This document shows positions 9,501 to 18,000 of a stretch of 36,720 bases of DNA, piece by piece. Below the pieces are notes generated by a model. It searched no databases and was not told the DNA's origin. It worked only from the letters and a program-made list of their open reading frames with translations. How positions within the stretch are numbered: position 1 is the first letter of the stretch; every line of letters starts with the position of its first letter. The translations under genes and the position numbers were made by a program. The DNA is taken from positions 1-36,720 of the forward strand of contig JANSWS010000024.1 in the NCBI GenBank assembly GCA_024743355.1. The letters run 5' to 3'. Origin of the DNA: a bacterium. Lineage in GTDB: Bacteria > Planctomycetota > Planctomycetia > Pirellulales > Pirellulaceae.

Positions 9501-9553
9501 GATACATGAGTTTAGGTGATACACGAATCCCGTCAGCCAACGCTCAACCATGA
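6533..9553 (+). CDS. Secreted TPR protein with degenerate CHAT-like C-terminal domain
   Basis: A 1006-residue protein. The ATG at 6533 is preferred over the TTG at 6470 because it opens directly into a signal-peptide-like stretch (FFPRACWVSACWLSVACM). The N-terminal 600 residues are helical with TPR-like repeats (ALVMLGECYYQQGNLQMALESY; later AEVESRQGNYQAAISLLQEA). The C-terminal roughly 300 residues follow the CHAT layout: LIVVPNGKLWYLPFELLP (about 730-750), the later SRWPAGG (about 920) and HPLLWAGYMSLGD at the end. In active CHAT proteases a His (ATHG-type) and a Cys (LSACETG-type) form the dyad. The equivalent stretches here read WIAARVP (about 840) and FLAGMRTSAG (about 882), so both appear lost. 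A scaffold or binding role is therefore inferred. It is convergent with the FG-GAP gene, 45 bases apart. Confidence 0.8.
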   Translation: MTFASFFPRACWVSACWLSVACMTSQLPGQLVSELPRPEYYVAKEVFGDGRIADAADGFETVLERARRLGDNRWIDSIPALVMLGECYYQQGNLQMALESYDAALMLALAYPEWVNRIQVPAEQLPALENIPKGIDWFPKSSSSRPVVIPEAVQLTVDLALGAADNQSPQAATAIGVATRLDATEVIRTLGLALLRRYQTLGPLAAHSPLVAPLDQYFSRPPSAPAAWLQSSWSVLRGLNQLAMGSDDAVRLLRTGRLLGNQFEYFLTPMSMLSLAEVESRQGNYQAAISLLQEASLVSAYFGQDFELAMSLQDLAANACASRRTELLPAVQQAATWCTKKSGLAFVAASIGAAEMAVYSAQLGQADRLLKQANTVLRMRDIVLPRFNAHASYVNALLAFSQNRAALGIPNLDSALRLRRGNAQTGPTSERAFQAQMTLNLLAENAISAMTAEALLDNILAEPSAIDWELNPLGALATITTASLPAYERHLELAVQQAVDQRAVKEIVRRVDRLQRERLYEALPLGGRLLAWRHVIAATAPGSLPQPLADHVRGVQQSSAQLRTESQQIAALVDALRAGPLPLDERQIPASAKRQYAELEELATAHESQLTLRAISRIPLERLLPVWPAMVDPEFAYLEPSDALLAFATTGQSVFGICVQGQQVQYWQVDQRANIDKLLGQLLLDIGLKDDSPRPDPSAITKADAAWRATSLQLRDLLIPQEIQQAIDSAERLIVVPNGKLWYLPFELLPDAGNRNSPWLARKAITYVPTLGSAFTAFRRQAALQPTVGLMGKFFSLDATTNQQLADALALTTADSSSVSLTQKITVPSADWLRISSRQMWIAARVPILSKPLESVLLPLGPGKQSTLGSWLESPLASPKNVFLAGMRTSAGSPQLANGDDLLLPACGLLFSGSDAAVLSRWPAGGRSTAHIMTRFFEERQQEPHSNSLRRALLAEWPRDYLVAEEPVLLPTARDSEPLTLGAHPLLWAGYMSLGDTRIPSANAQP

Positions 9554-9598
9554 CCCATTCGCACGAACGACTCGATCAAACTTGTCCAACTGCCCGGT

Positions 9599-11452
9599 TT
9601 ACAGCGAAACACCCTCGCCCTCGACGATCAGATGCTGACGGTCGATTTCGACGTCGAAGGCTTCGCTGTGTCCGCTCGGCCACCGCACCTCAACTCGCTC
9701 TATCGCTTGTGCGTCGCCCAGTCCAAAGGTGAGTTCGGGTTCGGATTGACTCAAGTAACTCCTCGTCGAAGTGTGCCAACGTGTCATCGAGGCTGCGTTT
9801 GTTCGGACGCGGACACGTGCCCCGAACGCATCTCGGTTGGAGGCATCGCCTCCTTGAAGCTTTAACCTCAACCAATGGTGACCGAGTGACTGGTCGTTGC
9901 GAAGCACTCGCGGCAGCCCGCCGTTAGCCACCAGAATCATATCCAGATCGCCATCTTGATCCAAATCGCCATAGGCGGCTCCACGCCCCACCATGGGTTG
10001 CAGCGCATCACTACCGACTTCTAACTCACCCAGTAATACGAACTCACTGGACTGGCCCGCCCCCGCGTTCCAAAAGAACTGTGGTGGCTGAGCATAGCGT
10101 TGCGTTGTTTGCACTTTGGAGATTTCTTCCTCCAAATGCCCGTTGGAACAGAACAAATCCTGCCTGCCGTCTAGATCCAAATCCGCGAAGCACATGCCAA
10201 AAGTAAGATTCAGTCGGCTGAGCGGCCCCAAACCGGTGACCATCGCCTGATCGGTGAAAGATGGCAGAGCCCCGCGTGTCATGTAGAGCGAAGATTGCTC
10301 ATTGGCAAAGTTACCAATGGCAATCGCTAGTGAATCGTCGTTTCGCAGGAAAGCACAGTCGATTCCCATAGCCCCGGTCGCATTGCCGCTTCGATCAAAG
10401 GCCACCCCCATGGAAACACCCAATTCCTCAAACCTCTGCCCCTCCATGTTCATGAAGAGAAAATTCTGGACGGTGTCATTGGCCACGATTAGATCTTGCC
10501 AACCATCTTGGTCGGCATCGATGGCCATGACTGCCAGGCCTTTGCCAACCGGGACAGCCGTGTTCTCATTCAGAACGTGGATTCCCATTTCCTGCGAAAC
10601 ATCGCGAAACTTTCCACCTCCCTCATTATGAAACAAGCTCGATTGGGAGCCGGTAAACAGCGTTGGCTGTCCGTAGGCTCGGCCAACCCCTGTGAGTTTG
10701 AATCCGAGCGATAGATCCAATTCGCGGCTCCAAAGCACGTAATCGCAAACGAACAGATCCAGCAGGCCATCATTGTCATAGTCAAACCATGTTGCGCCCG
10801 TGCTCCAAGCACTCGGCTTCCCCGACAATCCGGAGTCGGTTGTTTGCTCGACAAATTTCCCCTGCTGATTGCGGTAGAATCGATTGCTGCCTACCGCGGA
10901 CACGAACAAGTCCGGCCAACCATCATTGTCGACATCGCCAACGGCTGGTCCCATGGCGTAAAAATTCGCTTGCAGCCCCGCCTCGGCAGTTACATCTCGA
11001 AACTGCCAGTCACCTTCATTAGCGAACAAGCACAGCGACCGGGGATTGGCCTCGGGCTTCTTGGACCACTCCCAGGTCGTGCCTCCGACGAACAGCAGGT
11101 CTGCGTCTCCGTCCCGATCGTAGTCGAATACGGCCACGCCGCCGCCCATAGTTTCCGGCAGCAGCTTTTCACCCTCCATTCCGTTGACATGACGCCAATC
11201 GATGCCCGCCTGCCGCGTTAAGTCTTGAAGAGGAATGGTTGGTAACTTTTCCTGCGCGACTTCCCGCTCCTGGGGAAGACTGATGTCAGTCCGAGTCTCC
11301 TCCTGGGGAGCGGGCCGCAACAATGCCTGCACCAAGAATCCTGCCGCGACTAGAACAGCGATCGCTGCCAGCACCATCAGCGATCGCCCAAGCGCGCGAC
11401 CGATCACCTCATCGTCCTGAATCTCTTCACTGCGATTGTCTTCTGGAGCCAT
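9599..11452 (-). CDS. Membrane-anchored FG-GAP/VCBS repeat protein with ASPIC/UnbV domain (CRTAC-like)
   Basis: A 617-residue protein. A transmembrane anchor at about 24-46 follows an acidic cytoplasmic N-terminus, with a short linker to about 75. FG-GAP/VCBS beta-propeller repeats run from about 100 to 515. They carry calcium-type DxDxDG loops at D110-D112-D114, D173-D175-D177, D224-D226-D228, D312-D314-D316, D424-D426-D428 and D496-D498-D500. The C-terminal ASPIC/UnbV domain (about 525-610) shows HHWLRLKLQG, DAFGARVRV, and the YLSQSEPELTFGLGD to VEVRWPSG signature. The gene starts 4 bases after the cytochrome stop codon, so the two are almost certainly cotranscribed and possibly translationally coupled (AGGT about 8 bases upstream lies at the cytochrome gene's end). 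FG-GAP/ASPIC proteins are extracellular or periplasmic, and their biochemical role is mostly unknown. Confidence 0.9.
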   Translation of the reverse strand: MAPEDNRSEEIQDDEVIGRALGRSLMVLAAIAVLVAAGFLVQALLRPAPQEETRTDISLPQEREVAQEKLPTIPLQDLTRQAGIDWRHVNGMEGEKLLPETMGGGVAVFDYDRDGDADLLFVGGTTWEWSKKPEANPRSLCLFANEGDWQFRDVTAEAGLQANFYAMGPAVGDVDNDGWPDLFVSAVGSNRFYRNQQGKFVEQTTDSGLSGKPSAWSTGATWFDYDNDGLLDLFVCDYVLWSRELDLSLGFKLTGVGRAYGQPTLFTGSQSSLFHNEGGGKFRDVSQEMGIHVLNENTAVPVGKGLAVMAIDADQDGWQDLIVANDTVQNFLFMNMEGQRFEELGVSMGVAFDRSGNATGAMGIDCAFLRNDDSLAIAIGNFANEQSSLYMTRGALPSFTDQAMVTGLGPLSRLNLTFGMCFADLDLDGRQDLFCSNGHLEEEISKVQTTQRYAQPPQFFWNAGAGQSSEFVLLGELEVGSDALQPMVGRGAAYGDLDQDGDLDMILVANGGLPRVLRNDQSLGHHWLRLKLQGGDASNRDAFGARVRVRTNAASMTRWHTSTRSYLSQSEPELTFGLGDAQAIERVEVRWPSGHSEAFDVEIDRQHLIVEGEGVSL

Positions 11453-11456
11453 TTAT

Positions 11457-14402
11457 TTACCTATCACTTGTCTGAGAGTCGCTGTTCACGGCCACTTGCT
11501 CACGTTGTAGCGTCGGGTCTTCCCTTGCTTCGCTGTCAGGCAAACCAGGTGCCCCTTGACGATGCAACCAATAGATCACCAGGGATTCTGCGGCGTGGTC
11601 AGCCGCCGGATATTTCCTTCGGGCTATGGGGCGAGCCACATCCCCCGCGTTATCGTCCATCTTGTAACGCAGTTGCAATTCCTCGTGATACTGAGCCTTT
11701 TCGTCCTGTTTCCATCTCCGGTAAATGGCAGCTAGATTGGCATGCGCGGTTACGTCTTCCGAATCAACTTCCAGAACACGTTCGAATTCCTGGAGTGCTT
11801 CGCGCATCAGCTGCTGTGCTGAGTCCTGCTGCCCGCGTGCTTCAGCAATGTCGGACAAATCCAAGAGTGTCATGCCTAAGGAGTTACGCACGCGAAAATC
11901 CAAACTGAAGTCAAACCCGCGTTGCCGTCGCTCCTGAGTATCATCCTCGAGTACGCTTCGGAAGCTCTTGGCGGCATCTTCCAGGTACCCCTGTTGGCGG
12001 CTTACCTCACCACTTAGCCAAGCCAGCGTCCAAGCCGGTGGTGGCGGATCCATTTGGGCGGCCCGTCCTAGAGATGCTGTGGCGCTATCGAGGTTTCCTT
12101 CTGCAAACTGGACTCGCGCCAGGTTAAGTGGACCATCAAAGCGGCCCAGTTTCTCGACCTCCGCAAAGGCTTCGGCGGCTTGCCGCAACTGGGATTTCCC
12201 AGCCAGTAGCAACCCAATTCCGTAATCGTTCCACCGCTGCCACAAGGGTGGAATAGATCGCTGCTCGTTTTTCTCAGCCAGGACTGTCTGGCCTTGCGAG
12301 GTACGGACATCGAATACCACCCGATCCGATGCCATGACCACAACGGGCAACTCATTGGGAGTACCCTCCGGACCGCGTCCACGGAAGTCGTGGTCACCTT
12401 CGCGAAACGACCGATTTATGAAATCCAGGTAACCCTGGTCGAACTTGCGATACTTGAGTTCGACCGTGACCTCGATGGGTGCATCCACATCTTCCGGCAC
12501 TTGCAGGCCATAGTGCACGGTTTGCCCCGCCCCAGGCGGAATCTGATTGTTGTATAGCGGAACAAAAATGTCCTCCGCATTTCTCTCCGCAACTCGATTG
12601 CCATCTCGGTCGAGCATGAACACATTGACAAAATGGGACCACGGATCGACTTCACCACTCTCCGACATACCTCCGCTGACACCGATGATCCGGTCACCGC
12701 TGCTGGCTTTTATCTCTAACCAAAGTTCATTGGAATCAACGGTGCCTTGGGTCAAGTGGTGCCCTAACTTTGTGGTGCGTATCACCGTCTCCAGCAAATA
12801 GGTCTTTCCCGCTTCCAATTGCGGATACTCGGGGCCCAACGGAGCAATCAACTTACCTTCGATCGTTCCGCCTTCGCGCAAGCCGAAAAGATCGACGCGA
12901 GTCACATCGATTAGCAACTGTTTCGCGTGCTCCACCCAATCGTCTTCACCTCGCCAGTAGGGCAGCGCCGTATTGGCTCCGGGAAAGAAATGATCGTGTA
13001 CCGCCAGCGTCCCTAGTTTTTCCGAAAACCGGGCCCCGAAATCCGTCGAAGCAACCTGTGGCATGTGGCACTCGTTACAGTTCGACTCGGCTTTCTCGGG
13101 ATAGTAGAAACTCGACGCACCGTGCCCGGAAACACCACTTAACAAATAACTGTCGTAATGATTCTGCCCTCGCAGAAAATCCTTGTAAGCGGTCAGTTCG
13201 CGAGGCAGGTGCACTTTGTGGCAGGTGCTGCAGAACTCGGCCGACTTGTGCAGGGGCTTTAGAAACGTCTTCTTGTGGAAGCTCGGTTTCGCCTTGACCA
13301 ACAGTTCATTCACCATCTGCAACGCTGCATTGTCGCTGAAGGTGAATGGATATTGGATCGGCTCTTCAATCACATAGTCACCGTTGCCGCGATTGCTATT
13401 CACGTGGGTAATCGCATGGCAAACCGTACATGTAATGCCCGCCTGGCTCGTCGGATGATTCACATCGTCGTAGTCCTCCTCGTCGAAGGCACCGGAGAAA
13501 AAGGGCACCGGGTCGTGACATCCCGCGCACCAACGCGAGGCTTGAATGCTTCCATCGCGTTCTTTAACCTTCTTCCGCGTTTGTCGGACCGAATACAGAT
13601 AGGCGGGATTGTTGAAGGAACTAAAACGATGCGCGCTGTGAAACCAATTCTCGTAAATATCTTGGTGACATTTCTGGCAATACTCGTCGTTCTGCAACGA
13701 CTTGGCCGGAATAAAGTTGCCCGAAGCGGTTCGGGCTAATGAAGGCTCAAAGTACTTGGCGCCCTCGACGGGTCCCGACCGATTCCACGCTCGCGGGTCC
13801 TGCATCTGTGCAACAATCATCAGCCCAACACAGACCACGGTGGCCAAAGCGATGCGACGGCCGACATACCACTTGATGCGGGGACCCACCAAGCGATGCA
13901 GCCAGTAGAGCCAAATAGCAACCAAAGGTGCCAAGATGTGACACCAGTAGACCGTATTCCGTAACGCCGGCTGCTTCAGGTCAAAACCGAAGCTTCGCGT
14001 TAACAAGATGCCCGAAAGCAGAACCAGGATTGCAATGACGAACAGTGCATAGCCGATCTTTACAGCTCTCCGGTTGCGGCGTTTTCTCGCCGCTAGCATG
14101 TGCACCGTTCCAAAGACGACCACGGGAACCACCAGCAACAGTCCCAGCAGCAAATGCCCGAGGAACATGAACTGGTAAAAAAGATCCTCGTAAACCTCGC
14201 CCGTGAATTTCTGCAGCCAGGTGATCGAGGCCAGATAGATTCCATTGGCCATCAAAAGTGAGAACAATGCCAAAACGGCGATTAACAGGATCCTCAGCCG
14301 CGGACCAATGACCCGTTTCACGGGTTTGGCCATCGCCACAGGCCCCCCTGAATTTCCTGCGCCCATTTGCGGAGCCCCACTAGAGCCACTATCGGATGTC
14401 AT
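11457..14402 (-). CDS. Membrane pentaheme cytochrome c with C-terminal TPR region
   Basis: A 981-residue protein when started at the ATG at 14402; the frame extends up to a TTG at 14489, but that leader has no coding character. About five transmembrane helices lie at roughly 37-59, 75-101, 115-135, 149-173 and 183-200. Five CxxCH heme c sites follow in the exported part: CQKCH (242), CAGCH (292), CTVCH (325), CSTCH (391) and CNECH (442). Extra His residues nearby could be axial ligands. A beta-rich domain (TTKLGHHLTQGTVDSNELWLEI onward, about 540-680; here broken as TTKLGHHLTQG, TVDSNELWLEI) resembles those C-terminal to heme clusters in multiheme cytochromes. A TPR-rich tail runs from about 720 to 920. 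The role is probably electron transfer from the membrane to a periplasmic partner; donor and acceptor are unknown. It is coupled with the FG-GAP/ASPIC gene 4 bases downstream. Confidence 0.9.
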   Translation of the reverse strand: MTSDSGSSGAPQMGAGNSGGPVAMAKPVKRVIGPRLRILLIAVLALFSLLMANGIYLASITWLQKFTGEVYEDLFYQFMFLGHLLLGLLLVVPVVVFGTVHMLAARKRRNRRAVKIGYALFVIAILVLLSGILLTRSFGFDLKQPALRNTVYWCHILAPLVAIWLYWLHRLVGPRIKWYVGRRIALATVVCVGLMIVAQMQDPRAWNRSGPVEGAKYFEPSLARTASGNFIPAKSLQNDEYCQKCHQDIYENWFHSAHRFSSFNNPAYLYSVRQTRKKVKERDGSIQASRWCAGCHDPVPFFSGAFDEEDYDDVNHPTSQAGITCTVCHAITHVNSNRGNGDYVIEEPIQYPFTFSDNAALQMVNELLVKAKPSFHKKTFLKPLHKSAEFCSTCHKVHLPRELTAYKDFLRGQNHYDSYLLSGVSGHGASSFYYPEKAESNCNECHMPQVASTDFGARFSEKLGTLAVHDHFFPGANTALPYWRGEDDWVEHAKQLLIDVTRVDLFGLREGGTIEGKLIAPLGPEYPQLEAGKTYLLETVIRTTKLGHHLTQGTVDSNELWLEIKASSGDRIIGVSGGMSESGEVDPWSHFVNVFMLDRDGNRVAERNAEDIFVPLYNNQIPPGAGQTVHYGLQVPEDVDAPIEVTVELKYRKFDQGYLDFINRSFREGDHDFRGRGPEGTPNELPVVVMASDRVVFDVRTSQGQTVLAEKNEQRSIPPLWQRWNDYGIGLLLAGKSQLRQAAEAFAEVEKLGRFDGPLNLARVQFAEGNLDSATASLGRAAQMDPPPPAWTLAWLSGEVSRQQGYLEDAAKSFRSVLEDDTQERRQRGFDFSLDFRVRNSLGMTLLDLSDIAEARGQQDSAQQLMREALQEFERVLEVDSEDVTAHANLAAIYRRWKQDEKAQYHEELQLRYKMDDNAGDVARPIARRKYPAADHAAESLVIYWLHRQGAPGLPDSEAREDPTLQREQVAVNSDSQTSDR

Positions 14403-14518
14403 AAGAAAAGTATCCCAGTTTGCGTTAATTGCGATCGAGGCGGACGAATTCGAGCATCCACGGTCGTGGACAGCTAAGGCCTTGGGCAAGTCAGCATCGC
14501 AAAGACTGCCTACGGAAA

Positions 14519-14627
14519 CTGATCCACACGCCCTCGCAGGCAGGGATCAGCATCGAAAGACTTCGAACCGCGTTCTTCAGGTTCGAGATCAAGCAGAAAG
14601 ACATGGAGGTCTGAATGGACCTCCATG
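14519..14627 (-). terminator. Cluster of three inverted repeats between the small secreted gene and the cytochrome gene
   Basis: Read on the minus strand, three hairpins occur in order. The first is a perfect 10-bp stem (CATGGAGGTC/GACCTCCATG, 14602-14627, loop 6) inside the last codons of the 157-residue gene, followed by TCTTTCTGCTT. The second has a 7-bp stem (TCGAACC/GGTTCGA, 14563-14586) beginning 3 bases past the stop codon. The third has a 7-bp stem (CTGATCC/GGATCAG, 14519-14550). A short TCCACG-GT-CGTGGA palindrome (14457-14470) follows nearer the cytochrome start. They could terminate or attenuate transcription, or mark an mRNA processing site. The repeats are seen directly; the role is inferred. 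Confidence 0.55.
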
Positions 14628-15062
14628 AATGGGATCGACCAAGAGAAGCTGGGAGTGCCCAGGCGCGGCCGCGCTTTGGTTTTCGAAACCCAAAGCCTGC
14701 ACGTTCGCAGTCATGTCGACGGTCAAGCGATGGCCATCATTGGCCGCTGGCGGTGACACCGCAGCGTCTTTTCTGGAAGGACGACAGTTCGGTCCATCAC
14801 AGGGCTGACCGTTATTGGGAGCCTGATAGTAGTGAAACTGCCCACCTTCGTAGACGCGAATCAGGGGCCCGGTAGACCATAGATAAATCTGGGCGAAACG
14901 GCCCTGCTCTCCGCCCTCGAAAACCTGAGGCGAGCCTTGGACATAATGGCAACCGGCGGCGTCTGCTTTGCCATTCCAAGCAACGAACAGACTCACAAAC
15001 GCCGCGAACTGCAGCATTGTCAGCACTGTGCGATACAAAGGTTGCTTGCGAAAATCTGCCAT
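14589..15062 (-). CDS. Small secreted protein of unknown function
   Basis: A 157-residue protein I do not recognise. The N-terminus has basic residues (FRKQPLYR) and a hydrophobic stretch (VLTMLQFAAFVSLFVAW), then a plausible signal-peptidase site near KADAAG. The mature part has four Cys (GCHY, PCDGPNC and one near the C-terminus), suggesting disulfides. It also has aromatic-rich beta-like segments (IYLWSTGPLIRVYEGGQFHYYQAP) and a Pro/Gly-rich tail. The ATG at 15062 has no clear ribosome site. It lies 37 bases downstream of the large FG-GAP gene and upstream of the cytochrome gene, so it may belong to the same periplasmic system. Its last codons form one arm-pair of a strong hairpin. Confidence 0.6.
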   Translation of the reverse strand: MADFRKQPLYRTVLTMLQFAAFVSLFVAWNGKADAAGCHYVQGSPQVFEGGEQGRFAQIYLWSTGPLIRVYEGGQFHYYQAPNNGQPCDGPNCRPSRKDAAVSPPAANDGHRLTVDMTANVQALGFENQSAAAPGHSQLLLVDPIHGGPFRPPCLSA

Positions 15063-15099
15063 TGTTGACCCGGCGTAGTCGTCGTTCTACCGTTTCATC

Positions 15100-18000
15100 C
15101 TATTCCGATTGTCGCGAATCGTCAACGAAGCCGACTCGGTCTGGAAACCGCGTGAGTTGCTCCTGATTCAAGGCCCTTACGCGATCGGAGATCTCCGATT
15201 GCTCGGGAGGCGGCGGATAACTGGCCTGTTGAGTGAAGGGGAGCGGTAGCGAGCCCTGTCCACAAATCGTGTTCAAGTCGGCGTCCTTGTCCCAACCAAC
15301 GCAATGCAGTACGAAATCGCGGACCCAACCGTTCGGCATCTGTTTCTCAGGCACTTCGAATCTGAGCCGGATTTCGTCTCCTGGACTCATAACAACCATC
15401 CGATCGTCATCGGACACAAGCAGAGCACTGACATCACCGTATCGGGAAAACGGCCCCTCCAAGCCAGGCCACTTCGGCGTCTTCGAAACGGATTGATAGT
15501 CGTACCAATGGGGCTGGTCTGGAGCAACCTTGGATAACCGGCTAAAGCCTCGAAAATGTAACTCGGCAGTTTGCAGAGTCAGCTCTGATTGCTCGATTGG
15601 GACCGGTTTCGAATCGTAGGCTATAAAGGCTTCGTCCCAATAAATCTGCTGACTGGATGCAATTCGTATACGATGATCATCACTGCGGAAAATGCCCTGC
15701 AAATCCACCACAATCGATTTGGGCTTGCCACCTGGGAATCCCATAAATGGCAACGCACACTGCCAATCCCCCTGACCGTCCACCACCCACAGTGACGGGG
15801 GCTGCGGCGGACTCTGCTGTGGATTCTGAGATATGCCAATGTTCAGCGACGTATCGGTGGGATGCATCCAGCCTGTCAAAAAAAGTCTCAAATCGCGTTG
15901 GGTATCCAATTGGCCAAAATCGAGCTCCAAGAAATGCGGCTCGGCCAGTCCCTGGCACAGCAGGCGGTCGAAGCCCTGCGCGTAGACTTGGTCCCCATTG
16001 CTAACTTCCGAGCGTTTGTCTCTTCCATAAGTATCTCTCGCTCGCTGCGGGTACTGGGCCTGGCTGACCAAAAACAATTGATGTTCAGCCAGATGCGGCG
16101 GCCCCACTTTCTCATTGGTAAAGAGTCGCGTTCCAGCGGGATGGTCCACGGCCGTTAACTGGATGTGATCGAAATAGGCCACTTCCCATAACTCTTCGGT
16201 TACCCGCAGTTCGTAGCCGTCACCCTTGGGCTGCATCAAGCCTCCGGGCAACAACAAATTTTCCCAGCGACGATCCGGCATCAATTCCCCGCGGGATAGT
16301 TGTAGACCTAAAGGCGCATTCCACAGCAAGTCGGTAATCAGCTCAAATCTCTCACCGTTCCAACCGTAGACAAAGGGGCAGGAGCCCTTCAATTCCTGGC
16401 GTTCTTCGACCAGCGTATTGACTGGCGGATCCAGGAGATTTTGAGTCAGGCCATTGGTAAAAACTACCCGCAAATTCTCGGGCCTCTGGTCACCCAAACC
16501 AAAGTGGGTTGTAGCCGCATCAATGAAGCGGCGTTGCTGCCGACCGCCACTCCAAAGCTCAATCGTGGAACCAACCGAAAAATGATTAATGCGACCGCCG
16601 CCATTGACGTCGTTGATTCCACGAACACGGGCTGACAAATACATTTCGTCCGTGGGCACTCCCAACAGAACTTTGGCTCGACCACCCTCCACCAGGGCGA
16701 TATCCAGGGCACCGTCCTGGTTGCAATCCATGGCTACTAACTGCGTGACTTCTTGATTGCTTCCATCGATTTGTTGCAGGTCGCTCCAACCGACGGCCGT
16801 ACCACGCAAAGCTCGAACACCCTCTCGGGTCCCCAGAACAACATCCAGATAGGAATCATTGTTGAAGTCGCCGATTTGAATTCTCTGGGCTGAGGCATCC
16901 AGATTTAGATTGGTCATCGGCAGTAGCTCACCCGGCTTTGGCGTGCGGGTAGTCGCCAAAACGAGCTGTGTAGAATCGCATATCGCCAAGTCCCACGACG
17001 AGTTCCCATCGATCTCGGCAACCGCCAGATCACGGGTTTCCGAATAGACCGGCCAGCCCTCGCCGCTAAGAAAGCGTAAGCGAAACTGTCCGTGCAAGAT
17101 ATTTTCGAAGAAGACGGGCTGGTTCCCCTGGGAAGCAACTCCAACCACATCCTGGTCCAAGTCGTTATCCAAATCGCAGGCGATCAGCCGATGGAAACTA
17201 CCCAGCTTCTGGTTCGGATCGGGCGCACCCACCATGCTGTATTGCGTGACATCCTCGAAGGTCCGATTGCCATTATTCTGAAAAACCTTGATCTCGCCGG
17301 CAGCAGCCAGCACGAGATCCAAATCGCCGTCAGACTCCATATCCAGGGCCACAGCTGCTTCAATTGACGGCTGATCTTCCAAGCCACTTTCCGCCTGCAT
17401 TTCGGCGAGTTGCAAGCCGGCTGCGGCGTCGTTCCGCACTTGAATGAAAGTCAGACCATCCGGCCCCCAGGCCAATAGTTCCTGGTAGGTATCATGCCGG
17501 CTCGACTTCGATGCATCGTCCATTGACTCTGTGGAGAACCCCGCCTGTTGTGCGGCATCCTCGACGGTTTCAGGCAAGCGATTTCGGTCGGGATCGTCCA
17601 CTCCAAAAAACTCGGCCACCAGCATGCCGGTGACCCGGACACCAAGTTCCAATTCCTGGACTGGCGATGACTGCAGTACCCCTTCATCGATCTCAAACAG
17701 CTGAAGGCGATTACCGTCGACGCTCACAAGTTCAAAATCCAGATCCAGGTCATAGTCAAACCACGCAACAATCGAGGAAGCTGGGTTGAGGGCGGCCGAT
17801 TCAAAGTCGAGCGGAGACGCGTCGGACAGCTCTCCCTTCGACGCTTGCTGCGACAAATCATTCAGGAAGGAGGTGTCTAGCAAAGCCATAATGTCGGGTT
17901 TTACCAAGCGGTAATCGGAACGAAAGGCGGAGCTCATGCCCTTGATTACGTTGACCCACAACGGCAGCCTGCGAACATCGCGGCTCGTCCAATCCCCAGC

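Noticed and set aside
14403-14489. Extended cytochrome start at the TTG at 14489
   Set aside because: The leader peptide lacks coding character and crosses a palindrome; the ATG at 14402 is the first credible start before the TM region.
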